DNA of 64,000 bases from Apostichopus japonicus (lineage: Eukaryota > Echinodermata > Holothuroidea > Aspidochirotida > Stichopodidae). Each line of letters starts with the position of its first letter. The stretch's first letter is position 1. Under the pieces are notes generated by a model that worked only from the letters and a program-made list of their open reading frames with translations, was not told the origin of the DNA and searched no databases. Location of the stretch: NCBI RefSeq assembly GCF_037975245.1, contig NC_092577.1, positions 15,452,013 to 15,516,012 on the forward strand, given 5' to 3'. Below, in pieces: positions 41,353 through 52,400 of this stretch. The position numbers were made by a program, and so were the translations under genes.

Positions 41353-44022
41353 AACAAGAGCCCAAGGGCACTGTGGTTCCTTGCTTGGGGTATATGACAA
41401 TACACATAATATTATCAAGCAAGATTGGGCTCAAATAGTCCAAGTAATTGTGGTCCTACATGTTCCCATAAAGTAACCAACACTATAGCCAACACTTTTG
41501 TGATCACAAAATGTGATCAGTTTTTGGATCAAAAGGCACTTTTGAGATGTAAATATGGTGTCGAAAATGTAAGAAATATAAGAGACCTACAAGCGTGTCA
41601 ACAGATATGATAATATTGGTGACCTCAGATGACATGACCTTTAAGTTTCAAAATGTTCCACCACCCCGTTCACAACTTGTCCCAAAATATCTATCATGTC
41701 ACACCTTGGCATTGAGATTTAATTGCATTAAATTTAAAAAAATTAACTTTGAACTTGTATACATTATAACGTCACACACAAAGGTCACCCGAAGGTCAAC
41801 CAATTGACATTTTTGATCGGTGAGACCTAAATAGAGCATGACTGTAAAAATTCAAACATTTTTTATGTGCCCATTTTCTCCCCCCAAAATACTACTTTTT
41901 TAACATTAGCTGACCTTTGGTGACGTTGTATCACATGACCGTTAAGTCTGAAAATATTCCCCTATACCATTTGCAACTTGTCCAAAAAAATAAACATTGT
42001 CACACCCTTGGAACTGGGAGTTATTGCATTAAATGTCTGAAGATTAACTTTGACCTCATATAACTTCGCACACGAAGGTCACATGGGGGTCAACCCATTG
42101 ACATTTATGATCAGAAGGTACCTTTAACATCTGAAAATAGCATCGAAACTGTAAAAATCCACAAAACACGAAAAGGTCACCAGAGGTCAAATTGAGGTCA
42201 AGGGTCACCCAGATGCGGGTCAACAATTGGATTACATTGAAGCAACTCCCAACCCTAATGGACAATTTGTTCTCAAGTTATCGCAAAAATACTAGTTTTT
42301 TATCATTAATTGACCTTTGGTGACCTCGGATCACATGACCCTTAAGTTTGAAAATATTCCCCTATACCATTTGCAACTTGCCTCAAAATATCAACTGTGT
42401 AACACCTCGGCACTGGGAGTTATTACACTAAATGTCTGAAAATTAACTTTGACCTCATATAACTTCGCACACGAAGGTCAGACGGGGGTCAACCCATTAA
42501 CATTTATGATCAGAAGGTACCTTTAACATCTGAAAATAGCATCGAAACTGTAAAAATCCACAAAACACGAAAAGGTCACCAGAGGTCAAATTGAGGTCAA
42601 GGGTCACCCAGATGCGGGTCGACAATTGGATTACATTGAAGCAACTCCCAACCCTAACGGACAATTTGTTCTCAAGTTACCGCAAAAATACTAGTTTTTT
42701 ATCATTAATTGACCTTTGGTGACCTCGGATCACATGACCCTTAAGTTTGAAAATATTCCCCTATACCATTTGCAACTTGTCTCAAAATATCAACTGTGTA
42801 ACACCTTGGCACTGGGAGTTATTACACTAAATGTCTGAAAATTAACTTTGACCTCATATAACTTAACATACAAAGGTCACCTTGGGTCAACTTATTGACA
42901 TTTTTGATTGATGAGACCTAAATTAGAGCATCAAACTATACAAATTCAAACATTTTTTCTTTGCCCATTTTCTGCCCCCAAAATACTAGTTTTTTAACAT
43001 TAATTGACCTTTGGTGACCTCGGATCACATGACCGTTAAGTTTGAAAATATTCCCCTGTACCATTTGCAGCTTGTCCAAAAATATCAACCATGTCACACC
43101 TTGGAACTGGGAGTTGTTGCATTATATGTCTGAAAATTAACTTTGACCTCGTACAACTTCGCACACGAAGGTCACACGGGTGTCAACCAATTGACATTTT
43201 TGATCGGAAGGTACCTTTGATATCCAAATCTAGCATCAAAACCAAACATTTCCTTTTTTGCTCGTTTCCTCCCAAAATAAGCACATTTTTTCTAATGTGA
43301 CCTTTGACCTTTTGACCTTGGTTTCACATGTAGTTTAATCTCCTGATTCCAAAAAACAAAACGAAAAGTCTGTACAACCATCCTAACTCCGACCAAAAAA
43401 CTTTGACCCCATATAACTTCGCACATAAAGGTCACACGGGGTCAACCTATTGACATTTATGATCAGAAGGTACCTTTGACATCTGAAAATAGCATCAAAA
43501 CTGTAAAAATCCCCCAAAACACGTAAAGGTCAACAGAGGTCAAATTGAGGTCAAGGGTCACCCAGATGCGGGTCGACAATTGGATAACATTGAAGCAACT
43601 CCCAACCCTAACGGACATTTCGTTCTCAAGTTATCGCAAAAATACTAGTTTTTTATCATTAATTGACCTTTGGTGACCTCGGATCACATGACCGTTAAGT
43701 TTGAAAATGCTCCCCTGACCAGTTCACAACTTGTCCCAAAATATCAATCTTGTCACACATTGGCACTGGGAGTTATTGCAGTTTTAATATTTTCGGTTTT
43801 TGGACCATAACTGACCTTCGGTGACCTTTGTGGGCACCAAAAACAATAGGGCACACCTTCTCCATATGGCGGATCTATAGTCCAAGTTTGGCCTCAATCC
43901 AACATTCCCTTAGTGAGATAGAGCTTACCCAAGCAAGTGTCACAGATGCACACACAGACACACACACACACACACACACGCCAACCTGACTACATAGGTT
44001 CCTTTTGCTAAAGCAAGGAACC
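41353..44022 (+). mobile_element. AGGTCA-rich non-autonomous transposon, copy 3 (2.7 kb)
   Basis: Same ends as copy 2: AGAGCCCAAGGGCACTGTGG at left, the hairpin end GGTTCCTTTTGCTAAAGC then AAGGAACC at 43997-44022, and a CA microsatellite just before it. The ~400-bp unit marker AGGTCACCAG-type block occurs at 42174, 42573 and about 43527 (the last with one change). Copies 2 and 3 are similar enough to be recent relatives but differ in unit number. No coding capacity. Confidence 0.87.
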
Positions 44023-44395
44023 AAAAATGGCCTAAATAATCAATTACAATTACTTCAGTTTTGCAAAGCACTTGCTACAAAGCACTACTTAAATCTCCAC
44101 ATGGCCTAGCCAGTATGCCTCATTGCATTCCCTTATGAGAAACGTTACTTTCCTCTCCTGAAAAACTTTATTTTCTCCCACGTTGTAAGAGGAGGAAAGT
44201 AACGTTTTTCAAGAGAGGAAACTAACGGATCCGGAAACTAACCATTGCGCTACACTCATAGCTACATTGCTTTTAGTGCACAATTCACAGCGTCTACATA
44301 ACGTTATTCAGGCCTAACCAATGTAAGTCACACACTAATATGTCTGATTGTACTACAGTAACTAGCCTAGGTAACACCGAGTAGAGTGATGCAAT

Positions 44396-44547
44396 GTCGT
44401 TCTAGAGCATTTTACGTGACCCGCCATGCGGGATACAAAACGTCACGGCCAAACGGCACTACCGAACCATCCCATTCTGACAAACGAAACTCAGGTCTAG
44501 CGAGCCAAAAAAACATACGCCCGCCGACCTGCAGAGTCGTTCTAGAG
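44396..44547 (-). mobile_element. Tx1-like family 2, 128-bp 3' end with 12-bp target duplication
   Basis: The 3' hairpin and adjoining 3' UTR of family 2 occupy 44408-44535 on the minus strand. GTCGTTCTAGAG flanks it exactly at 44396-44407 and 44536-44547. The extreme tail is slightly altered (GCATTTTACG for GCTTTTTACG). Confidence 0.88.
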
Positions 44548-44639
44548 AATGTTACGTACCGATCGAGTTCTTGCTGGTTTAATGACTTTCTCTCTTATAT
44601 ATCCTTGCTGCAAAGCAAGTTTTATTTCCGTGGAACGAC

Positions 44640-44964
44640 GAATTTTCTTGGGTTTTTAGGGCATCGTATGCAATGAGATATGCCGTAACTGTCCCTCCGC
44701 GCAGTACGTACATCTCCTCAGCTGATTTTTGTTTACTGTTTACCTTGCTATTCAAAGTACCTTGTCCGTTATACATATTCACATATGCCGAAGTATGGCG
44801 TTCGGTGCATTCAAGGCTGAATGGTTGCAGGCTCCGTGATCTTGCATGGAGAGTTGCACACAGTGCCTTGGTGACCAAGCTGAAAAGATATCATTGGCGA
44901 TTGGGTGATGGACTGTGCCCTAGGACCGGCTGTGACAGCTTAGAGAGTACTGCTCATGTTTTTT
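44640..44964 (+). mobile_element. Tx1-like family 2, ORF2 C-terminal part (left of nested insertion)
   Basis: Reads EVWRSVHSRLNGCRLRDLAW, RVAHSALVTKLKRYHWRLGD and GLCPRTGCDSLESTAHVF, the start of a zf-RVT zinc-binding domain as found near the C-terminus of plant- and Tx1-type LINE ORF2s. It stops at CTCATGTTTTTT (44953-44964), where a family-1 element is inserted. The partner half resumes at 46870 and restores the His/Cys order (HVFWHC). Confidence 0.85.
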
Positions 44965-46869
44965 GTGTTTATGTGTTTGTGTTTTTTGTGTTTTTGTTTG
45001 TTTGTTTGTTTGTGTTTGTTTGTGTGTGTTTGTGTGTGTTTTGTTTGTGTTTGTGTGGGGTTTTTTTTGTGTTTTTTTTTGTGTTTATTGTGTTTTTACG
45101 TTGGCCCTTCATTAGTTTACAGTTTGTTTTAGTGTAGTTTGTGTGTTTTGGGTTTGTTTCGTTTTGGTTTGTGTATAGGTGCGTGGCTTTGCCACACCCC
45201 TAGCTGTCATGGCGGCTCGCCGTGACAGCAAAATCGTATTGTTGAGTTTTTCGGGGGAGGCTAAGGTCGTCCCCGTACAAGTTTGTTCAGTTTTGCGTTC
45301 TGTTGGTTTAAAGGTCCCTGGAGAGGTTGACGCGCTTCAGCGTAAACCTCTCCGGGGTATGAATTGTTTTGATGTACGGTTTACCTCGGAGGCTGCCCGC
45401 GTCCGAGGCGTCCATGTGTTGGAGGGAGTCGAGGGACTGAAGGTCACACCGTATGGACAGTTCGGTGTGGGTGACAGTCCTCCATCTCCCTCTGGACATG
45501 TCTGAACAGGTTGTTGTGCGGACACTGGGGCGTTTTGGGAAAGTGACCGGCTACGAGGAGCCGGAATTCCTTGAATGTAAAGGTGTCAAGACCGGGACTA
45601 GACGAGTTAGAATCGAACTCAAGTCCGATATCCCCTCTACCTTGTGGGCTAATGGGCACAGGGCCCACATTGCATACCCGGGCCAGCCTCGCACTTGTTG
45701 GAGGTGTGGGCTGGAAGGGCATGAGGCCAGGTTGTGCCCGAACAAGCGGTGTAGCCGCTGTTTACAGGTTGGGCATACCCTGGCCGAGTGTAAAGGGGAT
45801 ATCGTTTGCAACTCGTGTGGGAAAACGGGCCATCTCGCCCGTTTATGCCCAGACCGCTCATACGCCGCGAGAGTGGCTACGGGCGTGGTTGAAGCGGTCC
45901 CTGTCCCGGCCTCTGACACCGTACCACATGATGCTCCTGTCATCGCCCCAGTGTCCGACACTAGCGCCCCGATGGAGGCTTTGTTCCCCCTTTCGTGTCC
46001 GACCTCTCCCCTGATCGAACTTGCCGAGACTGCCAGCCTGCCCACTGAAGCAGAGCAGGACAAAACGGCGGAGATGGTACTAGCGGAGTGGCACGCGGCG
46101 CAGGATGCCGCTTGTACTGGTTCACCGGTAGCTACGCCCGCTATCGGTGATACTAGTCGGGCCCCGAGTCAACCGGCCCAAGAGACATTAAGTGGCCCAG
46201 ATTCTGACTCGCCAATGGAGGACTGCACTACAGCCTTATTAGTTGTGGCTAAGGAGTCCTCCGATTGGTTTGATGAGACAAAACAGGCCACTGATCTCAT
46301 TGACTCGAGTGGCCCTTCCACCCTACCCGCAGCCGCTTCCGCTATACCGGACACGATGGTCGCTAGTGGACCTCCTGTTCCTGACAGGGAGGTCCACTGG
46401 ATCAAGGTTGACGAGGAGTTAAGAACTCTGCTCCCTCGTAAGAAAAGGGGGAATACTGTTAGGGGCTTGAAAAGACCCGTATTGGGAAAATTTCGCAGGT
46501 AATGCGCAAGCCTGTCGTCTGCTATCGGGACGGCGTACCCCGGATGAATTTTGGAGTTAGTTAGTTGTTATGTGCGGGGTGGGGGGTTTGTGTGGTCCTT
46601 ACATAATGTGGGTTGGGGGTTTTCTGTTTGTGGTTTGGTGTTGGCTTTTTGGGGCTGGTTTGTGGAGCTTTATTGTTTTGGTTCTGTTGGCCTTTGGGTC
46701 CGTGTCCTTTTCGCGTCACGTTGAACGCTATATTTTATACATTTGTGGGTTAGTGAGAGATTTCTGTTGGTGGGTTTTCAGTTGGGTTTTTGGTGGTTGT
46801 TAAACAGACGGATTGTTTTTGGTTTTGTTGACCTTTGGTCCGTGTCCGTTTCTTTGCACGTAAAAAGCA
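44965..46869 (+). mobile_element. ORF1-only Tx1-like element (family 1), copy C, nested
   Basis: GT-rich 5' region (44965-45208), ORF1, then the final ORF2 codons and 3' UTR to CACGTAAAAAGCA at 46857-46869. It is bounded by CTCATGTTTTTT at 44953-44964 and 46870-46881, a 12-bp target-site duplication within family 2. ORF1 stops at TAA (46500-46502) and is followed at once by GCGCAAGCCTGTCGTC, the end of ORF2; the endonuclease and RT are gone. Apparently a complete insertion of a shortened element, not a 5' truncation. Confidence 0.9.
45209..46502 (+). pseudogene. Tx1-like ORF1, copy C (nearly intact)
   Basis: Starts MAARRDSKIVLLSFSGEAKV at 45209. A one-base insertion near 45455 (TATGGAC for TATGAC) shifts the frame; from there 349 codons are open to 46502. 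RRM-like block WVTVLHLPLDMSEQVVVRTL, three CCHC knuckles (CWRCGLEGHEARLC, CSRCLQVGHTLAEC, CNSCGKTGHLARLC), then a long acidic Pro/Ser/Glu tail and a basic end (RKKRGNTVRGLKRPVLGKFR). A fuller version than copy A, which lacks ~15 residues after the third knuckle. Low decay is compatible with recent activity. Confidence 0.88.
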
Positions 46870-47432
46870 CTCATGTTTTTTGGCATTGTTACTTTGTAGT
46901 AAACTTATGGGAGTGGTTCCAGACCTGGACCGACCGTGTTACGAGAGACCGTTCATGGTCGGTAGGGCAGGGCTTTATTTTATATGGGGTAGACCCTCCA
47001 GTTTGTTCGGTAGCTGTGTTGCACCGCATCATTTTTGTTTGCTCTATTGTAAAAAAACATGTTTGGCGGAGTAGATGTAATTTTGTTTTTAGGGGGAAAT
47101 TTGCCAGTTGGCAGGCAGTCCTGGAGGCGGTGAAGTCTGACATTCGCCTTCAGATTGAAGGCGATTTTCGCCGTTTATCTGGGGCTGCCTTTTTTGGACG
47201 CTGGTGTGCTGGGGAGGGGTTTTTCGTTTCGCTGCGTGCGGGTCGTCCTTCTGTACGTTTTTGAATGTTTGAGGGGGGGGGGGGGGGGTTGGGCGTTTCG
47301 TCTCTGCAGGTCGGCGGGCGTATGTTTTTTTGGCTCGCTAGACCTTAGTTTCGTTTGTCAGAATGGGAGGGTTCGGTAGTGCCGTTTGGCCGTGACGTTT
47401 TGTATCCCGCATGGCGGGTCACGTAAAAAGCA
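46870..47432 (+). mobile_element. Tx1-like family 2, ORF2 end and 3' UTR (right of nested insertion)
   Basis: Reads HVFWHCYFVVNLWEWFQTWT, VCSVAVLHRIIFVCSIVKKH, SDIRLQIEGDFRRLSGAAFF and ends AGRPSVRF with a stop at about 47262. The 3' UTR has a G-run (about 47272-47288) and ends in a stem-loop (CGTGAC..CCCGC-ATG-GCGGG..GTCACG, 47391-47422) followed by TAAAAAGCA. This is the best copy of the family-2 tail; four shorter tails occur elsewhere in the window. Confidence 0.88.
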
Positions 47433-47629
47433 CATATTCACAAGGTTCCTTTTTGTGGCAGGAGTCTATGGAAGTCAAAGATTCAAAATACGAGCCAGAG
47501 AATGTCATATTTTTTTCACTTTTCGGGAATAGTTTGAGTTGAAACTTTACAGTTAGCTTAGTTTACGTCATTGGTATAGTATCCTAGTATTGTCAAATCT
47601 CGAGAATCAACGCAAATTGCTGCTTTACT
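47433..47629. other. Spacer between Tx1-like and L2-like elements
   Basis: No feature recognised. Confidence 0.5.
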
Positions 47630-49094
47630 TTGTCTCTCATCCCTGGCAGTATGGATGGTCTAAAACTTGCAGATATTTCTCCTGTCATCAAAGGGAATGG
47701 CTTAGATCATAACAATTTTAAAAATTATAGACCGATCTCCAATTTATCTTTTTTGGGTAAATTGATTGAAAGAGTTGTTCTTAAACGATTCAATACTTAC
47801 AAGCATTCTACTAGCCTCAATATTTACAGGCAATCTGCTTAAAAAAAATACCATACTTCCGAGACCCTCCTTTTGAGAGAAACTAATGACATATTAGTTG
47901 CCAGTGACAGTGGACATTCTACTGTGCTTGTAGTCCTTGACTTAAGGTCGGCTTTTGACACCATTGACCATAATGTACTTTTCTCTGTATTATCTAATGA
48001 AATTGGTATTACTGGTATTGTCCTAAACTGGTTTCAAAGTTTTATTGTGGGCAGATCTCAAAGAGTTAGAATAGGGGGCTGTACTTCTGATAAGATTACT
48101 ACTAAGTTTGGTGTGCCACAGGGATCTGTTTTGGGTCCGGTCTTATTTAACATCTATATTCGCTCGCTTTTCGCTGAAGTTTCTAGAATGGGTTTTAAAA
48201 TTCATGGTTTTGCAGATTATCACCAGGTTTATAAACACTTCAGGCACCATAATCAAGGATCAGTTCTGGTTGACTCTCTGCAATCCTCCTTTGGTTGTAT
48301 CCAACGTTGGATGCGCAAATTGTATTTGCAACTCAACCCTGGCAAGACCCAAATAATTGTATTTGGTCCCCCTACTATACTAAAACTGATTCACATCAAG
48401 GTTGTTATTCTTAACTCTGTTGATTGTGTACGTTTTGACCAAATTGTTCGTAACCTTGGTGTTCATTTTGACGATACCTTGTCTTTTCGGCATCAAAAAT
48501 GTTCTCTTAAATCCAGGTGCTTTAAGAATGTTAGAAATATTTCTAAAATGCGATTTTATCTTACTAAGTCTGACTAAGTCTAACTCCGTTTCTTTTGGTA
48601 TCAACCAACATTTATATGATCAACTCCAATCTGTTCAATATTTTGCTGCAAGATTGATATATGGTAAAAGTAGATATGATCATGTGACTGATCTATTCCA
48701 TGATCTCCATTGGCTTAAATTCAAGGAGACGGTGTACTTTAAAATAATTTTGATTGTGTTTAAGTCTGTAAGAGGACTGGGTCCTAAATATATCCATAAT
48801 ATATTGGTAACCTCTGACCGTACCAGAAATACATTATTGATAGAGCCTCGAGTTAAATCCTCGTATGGGTATCGCTCGTTTGCCAAGGCTGGACCTAAAT
48901 TGTGGAATAAGCTTCCTGACAGCCTCAAAGAAATCCAAAATGCTGCAGGCAATTAAAACACTACCTATTTGTAAATGGTTCTGATTTCAGCCAGAATCTC
49001 GACCAGGTTAAACTTTTGTATCGTTACTTTGAGATTTATTTAGTTGTTTTCCAGCACAGCAGTGCACACAGTTTTCTGTAGTAGTTGTGCCTTT
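47630..49094 (+). mobile_element. L2-group LINE fragment (RT and 3' part)
   Basis: RT: NFKNYRPISNLSFLGKLIER, VVLDLRSAFDTIDHNVLFSV, FGVPQGSVLGPVLFNIYI, KIHGFADYHQVYKHF, LQLNPGKTQIIVFG. The catalytic FADD has become FADY (about 48211-48222), so this RT cannot work. Frames break at 47840 and near 48570; the C-terminus continues as LQSVQYFAARLIYGKSRYDH, LHWLKFKETVYFKIILIVFK and WNKLPDSLKEIQNA to 48955. The 3' end runs into TTTAATATTGTGCC repeats. Confidence 0.85.
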
Positions 49095-49490
49095 AATATT
49101 GTTGTGCCTTTAATATTGTGCCTTTAATATTTTGCCTTTAATATTATTATTATGATATCATGATAAGGTAATATTATGACATCTGGCTAAGTTATGGTGC
49201 CCCGGAGGCCACCACTTGGCCCGAGAAGGCTGATCGGGTGGAGGCAAGGCTCGACACATTCAGTCAGAGGTGGCTCTCTCTCCCTGGGAAGGTTACAGTT
49301 GTTAATTGTGTTATTGTTCCTCTCCTTTAATATTGTGCCTTTAATATTTTGCCTTTAATATTATTATTATTATGATATCATGATAAGGTAATATTATGAC
49401 ATCTGGCTAAGTTATGGTGCCCCGGAGGCCACCACTTGGCCCGAGAAGGCTGATCAGGTGGAGGCAAGGCTCGACACATTCAGTCAGGTT
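49095..49490 (+). repeat. Tandem duplication carrying LINE tail and Tx1-like ORF2 pieces
   Basis: A ~160-bp block (TTTAATATTGTGCC repeats, TGATATCATGATAAGGTAAT, then ORF2 sequence GCCCCGGAGGCCACCACTTG to CGACACATTCAGTCAG) occurs at 49095-49267 and 49329-49487. The first unit continues with ORF2 sequence to TTCCTCTCC; the second is joined directly to the ORF2 start codon at 49491. The ORF2 piece belongs near 51715-51850, so the arrangement is scrambled. Confidence 0.85.
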
Positions 49491-52400
49491 ATGACACCAG
49501 ACACCTTATCCCTCGTCACCCTTAATGTGAATGGGATGAGGGGTACCCCAAAAAGGCAACGGATTTTGCGGTTCTGCGGGTTGCTCCAAGTGGATGTGGT
49601 CCTTTTGCGGGAGGCCCACATATCTTGTGAGGGTCATGTCCGTCTTTGGTCCTTGGGGTGGGGGGGGGAGGCCTTTGTGCCTCCTTTGGATCAGGGGCAT
49701 CTTGCGGGACTGTAATTTTGGTGTCCCCAAAACTGTGTCATTGTGTGGGAAAAGTGGAGAAAGACCATGAAGGTCGGGTGGTGTGCATACACTTAAGGCT
49801 CACGCGGGGTGAGTTGGTGGTTTGCAATGTGTATGCCCCCAACCGGCCAGCATGTAGGAAAAATTTCTTCACGGTGTTGCCATCCTTTGTACCGGGTAAG
49901 GCAAATTGTATCCTTGGGGGGGGGGGACTTTAACTGTGTCCCTCACTCTGCGTTAGATAGACGTTCGAGGAAGCTAGGCTTGTTTGTCGGGCACCGAGAT
50001 CTTGTGGATGTTTGGAGGTCCCGGGGTCCCCAGGTGGTTGCTTGTGCGTGGCATAGGCCGGATGGAACAGTTTCATCCAGACTCGACGGGTTTTGTGCCC
50101 CGCGCGGGTTTCCTCGATCTCGGTGCTCGATTATTTCATGTCCTTTGTCTGGTCGTGGCGCTGTTGTTTTGCGCTTGCGGCTGCCGGGGTCCTTTCGTGT
50201 GGGGAGGGGACTTTGGCGGCTGAACACGGAGGTTGTTAAAGAGCAAAACTTCAAGGAGCAATTTGTCGAGAAGTACAGAGGATGGCAGTCCCTCAAGCCT
50301 GCTTTTCCCAATGCGTTAGTCTGGTGGGACGAGGTCAAGTCCCTCATCAAGCAGTTCGCAATCAGGTATTGTGTTGAGAGAGCTCACCAACGGAGATTCA
50401 AGTTCCATTCCTTGTGCAATAGAGCAAGGGATGGTTCTTCATCGTCTGATCTGCATGCACTTGGAGTGTTTCTCGATGAGAAACTGCACGGAGCCCGAGT
50501 GCGTGCCAGAATCCAGTTTGTTGAGGCGGACGAGAAGCCCACTATTCGTTTTTACCGGGACGACACCAAGTCTGTGGTTGACCGCAGAATAAGGGCAGTG
50601 TGTCATCCTGGTGGGGTCGTCGTGGAGAGCCCGCAGGCAGTCCTAGGGGTATTTGGGTCGTTCTTTTCGAACCTGTACTCCAGGGCTGCTGTTAGCGAGG
50701 ATCTCCAGGAGAACTTGTTGTCTGGTATAGACAAGGCCCCCCTGAGAGTAAAAATGATAGCTTGGGCTCGAATCTCTCCGTTGGTGAGCTCTGGACAGCG
50801 GTAGCAGCGATGAAGAAGGGAAAGTCACCCGGTCCCGATGGCCTCCCGGCAGAGTTCTATAGGACCTTCTGGAAGGTCCTCGGTGGGGACTTGAGAGATG
50901 TGTTCGCTACCGCTTTCCAGTTGAATTACATGAGCCAAACACAGCGGGTTGGAAATATTGTTCTCCTCCCAAAGTCAGGAGATCCTTTGGACCCTAGAAA
51001 TAGGCGTCCAATAACGCTGTTAAATGTGGACTACAAAATCCTGGCCAAAGCATTAGGAAATCGCTTATCGGACGTGATGCCGGATATTGTAGGTCCTCTC
51101 CAGACTTGTGCTGTGCGAGGCAAGTGTATTCAACATAACCTCTGGTTGATGAGAGACTTGATCGAGTTTGTTAAAGTTCGTGATTTGCCATGTGCACTGG
51201 TCTCACTGGACCAGGAAAAGGCCTTTGACATGGTAGATCACGACTTCCTGTTCAGAACCTTAGAGTCCTTCGGATTGAACTCCGTGTATATTCGTTGGAT
51301 CTCCTTATTATACAAGGACGTCACGAGCATTGTCACTGTTAACGGATTAACTTCTGGTCCCTTCCCGGTTCGAAGAGGAGTCCGTCAGGGTTGTCCCCTC
51401 TCCCCGTTGTTGTATGTTCTCTTCAGCGAAACGCTCAGTACCTCGCTGGACAGATGCTTTGGATTTCGACCCTTCAACGTACCGGGTGGGGCTAGAGTTA
51501 AATGCGTGCAGTATGCCGATGACGTCACCTGTATTGTGTCGGACCTCGCCTCCTTCAAGCCTTTATCGAAGGTTTTGACCACCTTCCAAGAGGCTACTGG
51601 CGCCAGACTGAACAAGTCCAAGACCAAAGGGCTGCGATTGGGAGGTTGGCGCGGCCAATCCCTCCCGTTCGATGCTACTTGGTCAGATGTCACGATCAAG
51701 GTAAATGGCATCTGTCTAGGTTATGGTGCCCCGGAGGCCACCACTTGGGGCCGAGAAGGCTGATCAGGTGGAGGCAAGGCTCGACACATTCAGTCACAGG
51801 TGGCTCTCCCTCCCTGGGAAGGTTACAGTTGTAAATAGGTTTATTGTTCCTCTCCTTTGGTATCCTGGTACGGTGATCGCCGCACCGGATCATGCCTTGG
51901 TGCGACTGGAGAGGATCATTTTTGATTTCATTTGGGGAAAGCGCAAACCAAACCTTGTGAAAAGGACCGTTCTGTATATGACCCCCTTGTGCGGTGGGCT
52001 TGGTTTGGTCCACCTACCATCTAAACTGCGCTTGTTGCTTGTTGCTTTTGAAAATCCTTCGTTTCCCTTTGCTTTTTTTTGTTAGGTACTGGGGTGGGTT
52101 TCTTTTGCGACACCACTGGCCCGGATCCTTTTCCAATAACCGGCCAAAGGCGACACGCCCTTCTGGGGTCTATACTCAGATTGGTGACTCTCTTCGTAGA
52201 ATCAAAGAAGAGGGTGGGCCACATGTTCTGCTGAACGTGGTCCCCTCTGTGTTATACCCACCATTGTTTCGTTCAATGCTCGCGCCTGTGTGCCCGTCGG
52301 CTTGCCGGACCGCCATCTCTCCAGATGTGTGGCGGTCTGTGTGTTGCAAGTCACTAGATAGCCGTCTCAGGGACTTGGCGTGGAGGATTGCACATGGGGT

